Below, one piece after another: positions 1 through 16,873 of a DNA stretch of 64,000 nt. Within the stretch, counting starts at the first letter, position 1. Each line of letters opens with the position of its first letter. Origin of the DNA: Quercus robur. Lineage: Eukaryota; Streptophyta; Magnoliopsida; Fagales; Fagaceae. Location: assembly GCF_932294415.1 (NCBI RefSeq), contig NC_065535.1, positions 82,419,862 through 82,483,861 of the forward strand, in the 5' to 3' direction. The notes below the pieces were generated by a model. The model was not told the origin of the DNA. It was given only the letters and a program-made list of their open reading frames with translations, and ran no database searches. Both the position numbers and the translations under genes were made by a program.

Positions 1-333
1 TTATCCATAGTTTCATACATAAAGATGTGGGGAAGAAACAGATTTCATCAGTGCATTAATTAGAAGCCTCTAAACTGCAGTCAGAACATGACCCATGATT
101 CAGTCAAGCAAATAAATCTATCCTAATAACAGTCAATTTATTTGACCTTGGAGGCATGATTTTTTTTTTTTTTTTTTTGAAGAGTGCATGATTTTTTTAG
201 CTTTGATACTTAAGTTAACCAAAAAATCTACAAAACTACAATTTAATCATACACATTCCACATATAATGTTCCATCAATTTCCATACCCCTCTTCAAAAT
301 GGAAGAATACAATATAGACAGTGCCTTGTTAAA

Positions 334-378
<45 letters not shown>

Positions 379-1400
379 TGCTTTAAAGTTAATTAAGCTA
401 CAACCGTTTATGTAAAATGATGAAGTTTTGTTGCAATTTGACCATTCAATATGCCAAGTGAAAATTAAAAATTCAATACTTAATTTTTATTAGAGAATAA
501 AGGTTTTCTTTTTTGGGTTCAAAAAAGATTTACTCTCATACTTTATAGATTGTTGAATGATTTTTTTTTTTTTTTTTAATAAGCGATTGTTGAATGATTT
601 AAACCTATGAATAATATGATTATTATATGTCAAAAAAATTATTAAATCCCTCATGCCTCAATTATGAGATGCCGCCTTATCATAATTTTTTCCAAAAATA
701 ATATAAAGAAATATAGAATACATTATTATAATATAATCACATTTAGTTTTTATCTCACCACCCATGGCGCATTTTTATTCATCTGGAAAAGATGAGAGGC
801 CAACTTTACCAAAAAACTAAAGGATAAATGATATGTTTACAATATTTTTACAACAAATCATAAATAGCAAGTTTTTACTAATTGTTATTGTTGGGATAAA
901 AAAGTAATCTAAGTATTAAATTCAAATTTTAACCAATAATAACTAACCACCTATAATTTATTGTGAAAATTTTATAAAAATATTGTGAATATAATACCAC
1001 TCAAACTAAAAATATCCTTTGCGGAGTGGGTTAACACATACTATAGAAAAGTCTTTTACAATTAATAAGAGTATTTGGTAGAGCTGTGGAGATGTGGGGC
1101 CATTATTATTTTATTTTCTTTATTTAAATCTTTTTTCTACATAATACTTTTTACATATTATTATTATGAAAGAAAAAGAAAAAGTCTCACTCTCCATTTT
1201 TTAGAGTTTTGTTTTAAGTCTGACCCTGTTTAAAAGGTCCTCAATAAATGAAAGAAACAACAGCTATATTCCAATCTCCAAGTTGTGATATTTTTTTTAT
1301 ATGCTTGTTTATGTTTTCTGCAGAAAAACAAAACAACCACCAAAATGTCATCTTTCAAAAAAAAAAGGCACACGCTTTCCTCTCCTCCTTTAATGGTTTA
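1..1400. other. AT-rich intergenic DNA upstream of the F-box gene
   Basis: No coding region is supported here. The stretch is AT-rich with long T runs near 160-178, 339-373 and 561-577. Around 829-1000 there is an imperfect inverted repeat: two arms each contain the string ACAATATTTTTA in opposite orientation, separated by AT-rich DNA. This looks like a degraded MITE, but I could not define a target duplication. The short open frames include homopolymer and are not believable proteins. Confidence 0.6.
829..1000. repeat. Degraded AT-rich MITE-like inverted repeat
   Basis: The left arm (TTTACAATATTTTTACAAC) and the right arm, read on the other strand (TTCACAATATTTTTATAAA), form a terminal inverted repeat around about 120 bases of AT-rich DNA. 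A similar string recurs near 39370-39530. No target duplication is clear, so the superfamily is unassigned. Confidence 0.35.
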
Positions 1401-1406
1401 GGTTTG

Positions 1407-1410
<4 letters not shown>

Positions 1411-1437
<27 letters not shown>
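1411..1437 (+). repeat. CT microsatellite in the probable promoter or leader of the F-box gene
   Basis: An uninterrupted (CT)n run lies about 700 bases before the ATG of the F-box gene and is followed by more pyrimidine-rich DNA (1540-1620). CT-rich tracts are common around plant transcription starts. Placing it in the leader rather than the promoter is inference. A leader intron between about 1620 and 2100 is possible but cannot be shown from sequence alone. Confidence 0.5.
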
Positions 1438-2121
1438 TCTTGAACACACTCTTGTGCTTGGTAGGTTGTGCCGTTGAAGTGATGGGCCCAAAACTCCACT
1501 GAAGATTTAATGGTGAGAGGGGTCTCTATCCATCTTTCAGTGCTCTCTCTCTTTGCCCCCATTTTCCTACTGTCTCGCATTTGGGTTTTTTTTTTTTTTT
1601 TCTTTTCTCTTTGAAAAAATAAGATCTTGGGGTTTTATATTCTCTGTCTGAAGGCTATGGGAGCTGACTTCCCGAGGCTTTGGCACATGCTTTTCTGATT
1701 TTTGGACATGGGTTTTGGAGATAATGTGGTAATGATGTTGAGTTTGTGTGTTTTGTTGGTCAACTTTGGTTGACTTTGGTTTATGGGGTTTGCTTCTTCA
1801 ATGCGTTCAGCTTCTGATTCTCTCCTTTGGTTGGGTTTTGAGCTGTCTGCGACTTCTATTGAGCTTTGCGTTTGATTCTGGAGGTGGGTTTTGGAGGATT
1901 CAGAGGTTAACTTTACTGGATAATTAAAGAGTGGATTTTATGTTCTTGTCTTGAAGGTAGAGTTTGGAGCTTGGACCTGAAAAGTGATAGTTGGGTTTTG
2001 TGTTGAGTTATGCATTTGGTACGTCTGTGTCTTAAGTTTATGATGATTGAGAGATAGGTACTTGATTTTGGAGGTGGGGTTCTGATAAATCTGGTGTTGG
2101 CAAGTCCTTCAAAGAGGAGAA

Positions 2122-4908
2122 ATGGACAGAATGATTCAACCTCCTTTGGTAAATTGTTTATCTACCTCACTTCTAACTTTTACTGCTCTATTTTGCATCG
2201 AACTCCATATTCTTCTTCTTTTGTTTTGGTTTTGTTTTGTGATGGAATCTAATGCTAAGTTTGACTATCCTTTGTATAGTTTTTACTCTTTGAAACAGTC
2301 ATGTTATCATGTTTGTGTGTAAGTTTGTGTTGCTTGATGTTCCTGTTGAATTTTGTTCTTCAATTCTGATTTGGTTGCTGAGCTGCTTGAAGAATCTCAA
2401 ATGGGGCTACTTTTAGCTTTAAATGCTTTTCAAAAATTGGAGAATGCACTTTCTCTGAATGAAGTTACTTCTTGTACAATAATCATGAACCCCTTTATTC
2501 TTTTTTTTCCCCGGAGTTGGATAGAGATGGGGTATTCTAGCTGCACTTCTTAATGTGGGAAATAATGTTGCATACCTGGTAGGGAATGGATTGTTGTTAT
2601 TATTTATTTAGCGTGAAGCTAATGATATTGGGGATGCTTGTGATGTCACACAAACAAAAGTGGTTCTTTGGAAAAGAAATTAATATATAAATGGTATAAT
2701 GGGTTGATTCTAAATGCAACCTGAGAGCCCTTACTACCCCATCATCAGTCATTATCCTCCTCATGGCTGTGCCTGGCCATAAAAAGTAAACAATGCTTTC
2801 TTGTCTTGAATTCTTTAAATTGGCAGACACTAGATGTCTTGACTCTTGAAGTTGAAAACTCAAGAAAAAAAGTAAAATACATGATCCATTGTGTCCTTTC
2901 GCTCCATTTATGGAACTAAAGGTGAGGATGGTAGAGGTAGGAACAGTGAAACGCATCGATATCATTGGCAAATTCAAAGCCTATTTATTATTTCAGTTTT
3001 CTCTCATTGCTCCCTTATGTGTTTAGTGAACAACTTCTACTTCAGCGGATAAGGTATTTACTAATTTAGTCCTCTAAGTTTGAGGCTTGAAGTTCTTAAG
3101 TTGGCATGATATTCTCGACAATCATTGCCCAGTTACAAGCCTCATCCCATAACCTCCTTTTAAAAATATATATATATATATTATTAAAAAAAATCCTTAT
3201 TACTTATCCAATAAGTTTCAGATGTCTTTTAAGTGCTGTTTTATCTCATTAATCATATTAGACTAAATGCAAAAGTAACATATAGTTTGATCTCTGTGTA
3301 AAATTTATTTTTCTTTCCCAAAAAGGAAAAAACAAAGAAAGGTGCTTCCATTAAACATTTCTATACAAAAATAAAAATATTAATAGGAACTGAAACTTTC
3401 AAATTTAGCAATGTTAAGCAAAATATGTTATTCTAAATCTTTTGTACTCAAACTAGAAAATTAGGAGCTTGCTGACATCAGTTGATCATCTTGTTCTTTA
3501 TCAGAAGACTAAGTGACATAATGATGCATCAAGCTTATGTTTAGTTAAGGGAAAATGGTAAAATACCATATTGAGTTTCCAGTTTCCCTTCATTGTTCAG
3601 ACAAAGCAGCTAGCGAGAATTTTAATTATTTATGCATGTACTTTGCAGGTTGATACAACAGCATGTCTATGTAGAGTAGATGCAGGCCTCAAAACTGTTG
3701 CAGGAGCAAAAAAATATGTTCCAGGGTCAAAGCTCTGTCTTCAGCCTGACATTAAACCATCCATTCATCCAACAAGGAGCAAGCCATCACGCGGTGACAG
3801 GAGCCGAAACCAATCCCCTCTGCTTCCAGGACTACCTGATGATCTTGCTATTGCCTGCCTAATTCGGGTCCCAAGGGTTGAGCATCGCAAACTCAGGCTG
3901 GTCTGCAAAAGATGGTATCGTCTTTTGGCAGGAAACTTCTTTTACTCACTCCGCAAGAGCCTTGGAATTGCAGAAGAATGGATATATGTCATTAAGAGAG
4001 ACCGAGATGGGAAAATATCATGGCATGCCTTTGATCCTATATACCAGCTTTGGCAGCCCCTCCCTCCTGTGCCTAAGGAATATTCTGAAGCCCTTGGGTT
4101 TGGTTGTGCTGTTCTAAGCGGCTGTCACCTCTATTTGTTTGGTGGCAAAGACCCACTAAAGGGATCAATGAGACGAGTTATTTTTTATAGTGCCAGGACA
4201 AATAAATGGCACCGTGCCCCGGATATGCTTCGTCGGCGACATTTCTTTGGCTCATGTGTCATAAACAATTGCTTGTATGTAGCAGGTGGAGAGAATGAGG
4301 GTGTGCACCGGTCCTTGAGATCAGCTGAAGTCTATGACCCTAACAAGAATCGGTGGTCCTTTATTGCGGATATGAGCACTGCAATGTTGCCCTTTATTGG
4401 GGTTGTCTATGAGGGCAAGTGGTTTTTGAAGGGGCTTGGTTCTCATAGACAGGTTCTAAGTGAGGTATACCAACCAGAAACTGACAGCTGGGACTCTGTT
4501 TATGATGGAATGGTTACAGGCTGGAGGAACCCAAGTACTTCCCTTAACGGGCACCTTTATGCTTTGGACTGTAAGGATGGCTGCAAACTTAGGGTCTATG
4601 ATGAAGAAACTGATTCCTGGAGCAAGCATATTGACAGTAAAATGCATTTGGGGAATTCTAGGGCTTTGGAGGCAGCTGCTCTTCTTCCCCTTAATGGAAA
4701 ATTGTGTATCATAAGAAATAATATGAGCATTTCTCTGGTTGATGTTTCAAAAACAGAAGATGCAAGGGGGCCGACAGCTGAACATTTATGGGAAACTATA
4801 GCAGGGAAAGGACAGTTCAAAACTATGGTCACAAATCTCTTGTCCAGCCTTGCGGGCAGGAGCCGCCTGAAAAGTCACATTGTGCACTGCCAGGTTCTTC
4901 AAGCTTAG
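2122..4908 (+). CDS. F-box/kelch-repeat protein (Arabidopsis At1g55270-like)
   Basis: Predicted substrate receptor of an SCF (Skp1-Cullin-F-box) ubiquitin ligase. There are two coding exons, 2122-2148 and 3649-4908, giving 428 residues. Exon 1 encodes only MDRMIQPPL and ends at a GT donor; the intron (2149-3648) ends TTTGCAG, and exon 2 resumes in phase with VDTTACLCRVD. This junction reproduces the start I recall for the Arabidopsis homologue. The open frame extends back to an ATG at 3571, but those codons are intronic. The F-box lies at about residues 67-110 (PLLPGLPDDLAIACL, then LRLVCKRWYRLL). Kelch repeats at about 160-370 show paired glycines and Trp/Tyr spacing (YLFGGKDPL, YVAGGENEG, SAEVYDPNKNRW). 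The C-terminus KSHIVHCQVLQA is family-typical. No break is seen. The target protein cannot be told from sequence. Confidence 0.93.
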
Positions 4909-6250
4909 GGCTGTATATCAGAACCACAGGTGCTCTGAACTTTTTGATGTCTCTATGTATTTTATGGGCTATAACGTGCACAGAAAGCTAAAACCTTGCC
5001 TAATTCGTTGTTGTTGATGCACATAGATCTGTTGTTGTAGGTTCATATTGAAAGTAGAAATCATGTTTACCATGAGGGGTTCTAGATGGATGAGGATGTT
5101 TGTTTTGCTAGACTTTTTAGTATTACAATATATATATAATATAATACACAGTTGTTTAGATGTTGAAAAGTGAAGACCCATTTCTGACTAACTAGGTATG
5201 TTTCTTGCTATTGTTATAGATCTAGTTTTTAAAGGGGTAAAATGCATTGACAGCCTTTGAACGTTTATCTAGTTGCACTAACTTCTTTAGACTAAAATTA
5301 TAGCCAATTTAGTACTTAAAACGATTGAAAAGTAGCAAATAGCCCCATCATCCTGTCTGCATTCCTTCCAAATTGATAGCTAAAGTTACTATGTGCTAGC
5401 CATGGGGCCAGCAGAAGCTTGAACAGTTAATGATTTACATGTGCGAAACTCAGCAATTAATCAAGTTGAACAGGGCTCATACTCGGCTTGGCCAACCCTA
5501 CTTATTCAAATATACCATATTTCCTAACATTTACCATGTCCTGTTAACCATTCCAGTTACTTAGGCTTAAAAACAAATGTGTACTGTAATCTTGACTACC
5601 AGATGCTGTACTCCAAATTCCAAAGCAATATGATTTCTGCAGATTGTTCTGTGGAGTCAAATGTCTGGCTTACCCCTCTCATTAGTTCCGTAGGTTAATC
5701 AGAAGTACCTAAACTATCAAGAATCCTAACCTGAGAAGCATAAGAAATAGAATTTGAATAAAGATAATCTCCATGCACATTTTGAGCTAGATTTTGTAGA
5801 AACTTATTCTTTAATTCTTCGGATTCATGCAGATAATTAATTTAGTCAATAGTACTGAATATCATATTCAAATTTTTTTCTTATTGGCTTTTGAGTATCC
5901 GATCAGAGACAATTAGCAACATTTAAAACGTTTCTACTTATTGAAATTAGTCTATATCCATATCTTATTTATCCTCACTTCCATGTAGTATTAGGATATT
6001 GCATAACTTCTTCTTTTTTTTTTTTTTTTTTTTGAGAAACAACATTGCATAACTTTCTTGATACATGCTATCAGATTACTGTTTTGAAACCAGAGTTATT
6101 AAAAATAAAGAAAACAAATGTGGTTATTCAATAGAAGTCCTAGGACATAGATGATTGCCTGAATCTAAGACTATCTTATTACAGAGAGGATGCATGTGAT
6201 ATCTTGTCCTGGCTTTGCAATTGAATAATTATGCTCTTTCTACTAAGGAC
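4909..6250. other. 3' UTR of the F-box gene, then intergenic DNA
   Basis: The first 200-300 bases after the TAG stop are a plausible 3' UTR, with AT-rich tracts near 5120-5150 that could hold poly(A) signals. The rest is AT-rich, with a T run at 6014-6033. I see no exon-like protein similarity on either strand. Confidence 0.55.
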
Positions 6251-6253
6251 TAA

Positions 6254-6490
6254 AGGTCCATTTGGGTAGTGCGGTTGCGTCCGCGTTTGGCAAGTTTTGG
6301 GCGTTTTTTTTTTTTTTTTAAGTCCAACACGTTATACACTGTTCATTGGTCATGAACAGTGATTTTAAGCCAATGAACAGTGCTGAACAGTAATAAACAA
6401 ATATATATATATATATATATTTTTTTTTTTTATTGTTTTCAGTTTTCAGTTTTTAATTTTCAGCAAAATAAGCTGTATCCAAACGTAAAC
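6254..6490. mobile_element. PIF/Harbinger-like MITE (TTTGG family), copy 1
   Basis: The element starts AGGTCCATTTGG and ends CCAAACGTAAAC, so the last bases of each 12-nt end are inverted (TTTGG/CCAAA). It is flanked by the direct repeat TAA (6251-6253 and 6491-6493), the 3-bp duplication typical of PIF/Harbinger insertion. The interior carries the family's ACTGTTCAT/GAACAGTG strings, a T run and a TA run. It has no coding capacity. Confidence 0.8.
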
Positions 6491-7013
6491 TAATTATCAT
6501 GGATAGATTAAAGAATTTAAGTTTAGTCTTGAATTATATCCTTTTACGGTTTACCTTTTCTTGCACAAGAATAATATATTTTCATTCTTAGTTAAAAAAG
6601 TTAAAAGTTTCATTCGTTTAAATGCTTATTCTTAGGTAGTTTCTGTGAGGAATTCTGAATTCTCAGAAGCAGCTCACCAATGTTTTCTATCTATCCTTTT
6701 TCATTGTCTTGCATAAACACTACTTTAACCAAGACCAAATAAAACCTTCAAACCCAAACCGAACCATGAAAGGTCAGCAAATCAAACCCAGCATATGTTT
6801 TTTCACTTTTGAAAAGACATTATTAGAAATATAGTACTAAACAAATTTTTTGCCTTATGAGTACTTTAAATACATGTTTTCACAATACTTTTTAAATCAC
6901 AATTTTCACATCATTTTGAACAACAATACTCAAACACTTTTACCAAACAGACCCCTAAGCACCCAAACCGATCTTCAATCTCGACAATGCCCAGAACAAA
7001 AAGAAAAATCTAG

Positions 7014-7382
7014 GGGTCCATTTGGATTGAGCTTATTGTTACTGAAACTGAAAGTTGCTGAAATTAAAAACTGAAAACACTGTAGCAAAAAAAATTTTAA
7101 ATGTGTGAATAGTGCCGTGGGACCCATTTTTAATAAAAAAAGTTGCTGAAAAGTGATATTTGTGGGTCCGTGAACAGTAAATAGGACCCACTGGTGTGCA
7201 TTCCGCCCCTTATTTTGCTGTGAACAGTGCATGAGTTGATGAAAAGTGTACAGTAAAATCAGTTGAAAAGTCAAAAACAACGGCAGCCAAAAAAAAAAAA
7301 AAATAGAAACACAAATTGGGTTCCAGCAGAGCAAAACGTAAACGCAAAAAAACGTCAGTTTCCTTGCAATCCAAACACTCAC
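7014..7382. mobile_element. PIF/Harbinger-like MITE (TTTGG family), copy 2
   Basis: The ends are GGGTCCATTTGG and CCAAACACTCAC, flanked by TAG on both sides (7011-7013 and 7383-7385). The subterminal DNA (TTACTGAAACTGAAAG, GGGACCCATTTTTAATAA, GTGAACAGT) recurs in the copies at 54302, 55381 and 55700. The TAG duplication departs from the usual TWA preference. Confidence 0.78.
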
Positions 7383-7438
7383 TAGATCGAAAAGACCCAT
7401 ACTGGAAAGAAAAACCTAGATCAAGGCTATCCAAATTG

Positions 7439-7470
<32 letters not shown>

Positions 7471-7604
7471 GACTTTGACTTTGCACATTAATCCCAACAC
7501 TAAATCTCTTTGGTTTCTAGCCGATTTTGGAGTGTTAGAAAAAGGGAGAGAAGGCAATGGAAAGTGAGAGCAAGAGGAGAGAGACAAATCTATATGTATA
7601 TGTA

Positions 7605-8440
7605 TATAATAATAAGTAAAGTTGAGAGAAAATCCAATTAGATTTCAAATTGGAATTCAATTAAAGTCTAATTTTGCACCACGTATCCCATTTAATCTAA
7701 GTTTTAAAATTTTTGTGCTAAGTGTGTTAATTCAATGTAAAAATTGGATTTCAATTAAAGTTTAATTTTGTGAAGTGTCTTATCTAATTTAAGTTTTTTT
7801 AATTTTTGTATCAAATGAATTAATTTAATGTAAAAAATGAGGAGTCCAATATAAGTAAAACATATTAAAAAAATCATAATCTTTGAATGATTTTATATTT
7901 ATGAGTTTTTTTTTTTTTTTTTGGTAGAACTAAAAACAATTCAAGTTTATAAATCATCTATATATATATATATATATAAGTAAAGTTGAGAGAAAATTCA
8001 ATTAGATTTTAAATCTAAATCCAATTAGAGTCTAATTTTGCGCCACTTTTCCCATTTAATCAAAAATTTTAAATTTTTGAACCAAGTTAGTTCAATGTAA
8101 AAATTAGATTTTAATTAGAATTTAATTTTACGACACGTATTCCCTTTAATCGAATTTTTTTAATTTTTGTACCAAATGAGTTAATTTAGAGTAGAAAATG
8201 ATGAGTCCAATATAAATAAATCATAAAAACTTAATCATATATCTAACACTATATATAAAATTAGAAGAAGAGAGAGTTTGAATAATTTTATATTTATGAA
8301 TCTTTTTTTTATAACTAAAAACAATTCATTTGGCACAAAAATATTATATATATATATATATATATAAATTTATATTAATAGGTAAAGTTTGGAGAAAATC
8401 CAATTAGATTCTATAATTGAAGTCCAATTATTTTTAGAGA
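7605..8440 (+). repeat. Iterated blocks inside the Helitron-like element
   Basis: Three imperfect copies of a block begin with GTAAAGTTGAGAGAAAA (or GGTAAAGTTTGGAGAAAA) and continue with CAATTAGATT and TAATTTTG. They start near 7614, 7980 and 8382. Each is preceded by a TA-rich run, so the pattern looks like repeated 5'-end modules. Confidence 0.6.
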
Positions 8441-8673
8441 GAATTTTATTTCTTAATTTTAAAATCAAATATGGGATCATATCATAAATATTCATTCAAG
8501 TGAATTATTGTATACAAAAACTAAAGAGTCTAGAATTAATAAATATAAAAATATTTTAAAAATGAACAATTTATATTTTCTACCTAATAACATTCTTACA
8601 AAACTTTTTAAAGAGTTAAAAAAAAAAACTATAAATAATATTTAAATTATATATGTAAGATTATTATACTTAG

Positions 8674-9448
8674 TGTAAGGACCCTGATTACAGCCCAAGC
8701 CCAAGGTATATGTGACCTTGGCCCAATGAGCCAGTACAATAAATTTGTAGAGAGTGGATCGAAGAACTAGGTCCTAATGAATTTGACAACGGCTAGTATG
8801 GATTTGGGAGGTGATCAAATAAGAACAAAGGAAATAAAATTAACGAACTCACTGTTCGAGAAGGTCACACTTATATAAATTGATCACAATTGAGAATAAG
8901 AACAGTTTAGATTGCTACAGTGTTCTCTCTCTATTTTTCCAATCCTCTTCCCATGGAGGGTTTCTTTCATTATATAACTCCCCTTGGATCATCTTGGTCC
9001 TACACCTGTTGATCATCTGAGCCATTACTTGAGTACCTGTTCCATCAAACATTCTCTGGGGCTTCCTACGAGTTGTGGTAGTCAAAGTAGTACTATTCAG
9101 AGATCTTCTCCACATAAATGCGGCCAGAAAAATAGCTGCAGTGCATTTAATGTGGTGGTAGCAGCTTTCCCTTAGATATTTTTGGTTTCCTTCCTTCTTG
9201 TATGTTCATGAAGCACGTTCCTATTGTTGGAGTTTCTTGGAGGATTACTCTAATTGCTAGAACACGTACTTGAGCTGCACTCATCATATCCGAGGAGGAG
9301 TTCTTCCTCGAACCGCCTTCCACTTGTCCCTTAGTTATGAGACTTTAAATTGGAACCCTTGATAACTATTTGTCCCTCCTCAGATCATTCAACATCCTCA
9401 AACGAAGCCCAAGGCTCCAATATATGATTTTGGGTCATTATCCCTACA
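8674..9448. mobile_element. Solo LTR of an LTR retrotransposon (fossil)
   Basis: A single block begins TGTAAGGACCCTGATTACAG and ends TTATCCCTACA, giving the TG...CA ends of an LTR. It is less AT-rich than the DNA around it, and no second LTR or internal gene is found. The flanking pentamers (CTTAG, CTATG) are similar but not identical, so the duplication is eroded and the insertion is not recent. Its terminal CCCTACA is shared with the LTR-type fossil at 42319-44569. The family is probably Ty3/Gypsy, by general look only. Confidence 0.6.
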
Positions 9449-10139
9449 CTATGTATCTTAATATGTATCTTTTAAGTATATCTATACATATGCATGAAAT
9501 CACAAGCTAGTTAAGAACAAGAGAAGAAGAAATGTGTTATGAATTTTGTAAAAGAAAAATCTCACATTAAAAAAAAAAATTATAAAATAAATAAAAATAT
9601 TTTAGAAATTTTTCTCAAAAATCTTTTTTCAACTATTTTCATTAGTTACATGCATACTTAATGGCAATTTTTTAAACAAAATTGGATGAAATGTTTAAAT
9701 TGAATAAATTTGAAATTTAGATAACTTAATTGAATGAAAGTAAAGTTGATTGAAATGAATTTCAATCAAATTTAAAGGATGTAATTTGCATTTTAGTCTA
9801 AAATTTTAGAGCATTTAATTTTATTTTTCATAATTTTTTAAATATATTTAATTTATATGAAATAATGAAAATCACATTTTGTTATTGGACCAATGAAACA
9901 CGTGGCATTTGATGTAGCACTTAACAGCCATGTCAGCAAAAAAAAAACTAATGGAGGGACTAACAATCCAAATTATATGTCACAGTAAGTGTAAAATTCA
10001 AATTTCAAAGTGTAAAATCTAATTTATTATCCAAAGACCCCCAAACTTTTTTTCTTTTTGGAGAAAGAAAATAGTTTGCGTCATTTTTTTTTTTTTTTGA
10101 AAGAGTTTTTTTTTTTAGAAAGTTTTTTTGAAAAAGTTT

Positions 10140-10270
10140 CAACCTATGGCGTCTACTCCTAATAATAGCTATTTATCATCAAACTAAGACACTAGTCAGT
10201 TTTTGATATAGGCAATGATTGAATCCCAGATCTTTTATTCAACCATCAAACACCAATTGGCTCATTCATA
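10140..10270 (-). repeat. SINE-like repeat, copy 1
   Basis: Read on the minus strand it runs from AGCCAATTGGTGTTTGATGG through GGGATTCAATC (a weak box B) and CTTAGTTTGATGATAAA into an A-rich tail. The same order recurs at 11150-11290. The tRNA-like promoter boxes are degenerate. Confidence 0.4.
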
Positions 10271-10636
10271 ACAAATTTTGAAGCATTTTATATCCGAAGA
10301 AATTCTACCTCAAGAATATTTGAAGAACATTTGAAGATAATTTATTCAAGTCATTCTTTCAAGCCTTAGAATTCTATTGGAATCAATTTCCAAAAAGCTC
10401 CAAAAACTTCAAAAAGCTTCAAATCATCGAAACTTTACGAATTCAAGTCTCTAAAACTTTGACAAAATCTACACAAAAGCATTCGAATATGAAGAATATT
10501 GAAAGAACACCGAAAATTTGAAGAATAAAAAGAGCAAAGTGAAAAATTCGTAGATGTTAACAATATTATTTGCAAATGATTTTGTGTTTACATCATTTTT
10601 TCATTCTATATGCCATTTTTGAACTTTTTTGTGCAT

Positions 10637-10993
10637 TGTACAAGTTATTGATTAGAATGAAAAATTATATTCTATCTTGTCATAAATGACATATCAACAA
10701 AGTTGACAAATCAAAGCAAGACACAATACACATAGGAGCAAAAATTAAAAGTGAAATTAATTATGATATTTGCTTTTTTTATATTATTATCAAAATGATA
10801 TGTCATTTATATCACTTTTGTGCATTGTACAAGTTATTATTTGCCTGTTTTTTCTGCATTGTACAAGTTATTGATTAGTATGAAAAATTATATTCTATCT
10901 TGTCATAAATGACATACCAACAAAGTTGACAAATCAAAGTAAGACAATACACAAAGGAGCAAAAAATAAAAATGAAATTAATTATGATATTTG
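10637..10993 (+). repeat. Direct repeat pair of about 132 bases
   Basis: Copies at about 10637-10770 and 10862-10993 share long identical stretches, such as GTACAAGTTATTGATTAG, CTATCTTGTCATAAATGACA and CAAAGTTGACAAATCAAAG, with few differences. The offset is about 225 bases. A third partial start (GTACAAGTTATT) lies near 10824, so a small tandem duplication is likely. Confidence 0.75.
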
Positions 10994-11149
10994 CATTTTT
11001 TTTTAATCAAAAAGATATATGCATTCTTAAGTAGGCATAAAATAGAACTATCACTATATCATGCGATTTTCAAATTTAAAAAATACATATAGTATGATCA
11101 AATCAATGCGCCCTCTTATTGTCTTTCAATTATTTAGTCTTTCAAATAA

Positions 11150-11290
11150 AACACTTTTTTAATAGTGTCTGCTCCATGACGATTGTTCTTTATTATCAAA
11201 CTAAGACATCGATTGGTTTTTGGGATTAGTGAGTAATGAATCCTAAATCTCTTATTTGATGATAAGAAATGAACTAACATTATTGAGATA
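11150..11290 (-). repeat. SINE-like repeat, copy 2
   Basis: This diverged copy of the 10140 repeat shares TTATCATCAAACTAAGACA-type sequence, a weak box B and a T-rich (A-rich on minus) edge. It is on the same strand as copy 1. Confidence 0.4.
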
Positions 11291-11595
11291 TTGGAGGAAA
11301 TTAATAATCAATGATAAGTGTAAAAATTAGTACAAGGATTGACCATTCGTAAATAATGACAAGTGTAGCAGGAGGCAAAATGTTGAACAAGGATTTTATA
11401 AAGGAATAAAAATAGTAAATTAATCAAATATGAAAATTTTCAGAATTACAACAGAAAGGATAGCCCTAAACTGCAATTCGTATTTGTTTTCAATTTTCCT
11501 ATCTTACAAGGAATATCTAACTAGACGAATCAAGGAAGCAACTTCCTAAATCTCGGTATTACAATCTCATAAAATACAACATAAAATAACAATAT

Positions 11596-16873
<5,278 letters not shown>

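Larger units (their letters stand above)
7589..9510 (+). mobile_element. Helitron-like element containing a nested solo LTR
   Basis: The 5' end TCTATATGTATATG follows an A. The 3' end is CTAG followed by T, preceded by CATATGCATGAAATCACAAG. A TC...CTRR element inserted between A and T is the Helitron pattern. The tail matches the short element ending at 57921 (CATATGCATGGGG, AAACTAG then T), so the boundary recurs at a second locus. No Rep/helicase is present, so it is non-autonomous. The interior has repeated blocks starting near 7611, 7978 and 8383 (AGTAAAGTTGAGAGAAAAT), about 370-400 bases apart. An LTR fossil at 8674-9448 split it later. Confidence 0.6.
9511..11590. other. AT-rich intergenic DNA with degraded repeats
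   Basis: No host gene is seen. Two SINE-like copies (10140-10270 and 11150-11290) and a pair of long direct repeats (10637-10770 and 10862-10993) are listed separately. The rest is AT-rich and includes the last bases downstream of the kinase gene's stop codon, probably its 3' UTR. Confidence 0.55.

Noticed and set aside
3571-3648. ATG at 3571 as the start of the F-box protein
   Set aside because: The 26 codons precede a clean TTTGCAG acceptor and lack family similarity; the conserved start is the small exon at 2122-2148.
8915-9175. Short open frames on both strands at 8.9-9.2 kb
   Set aside because: They sit within the solo LTR and do not match a protein family.
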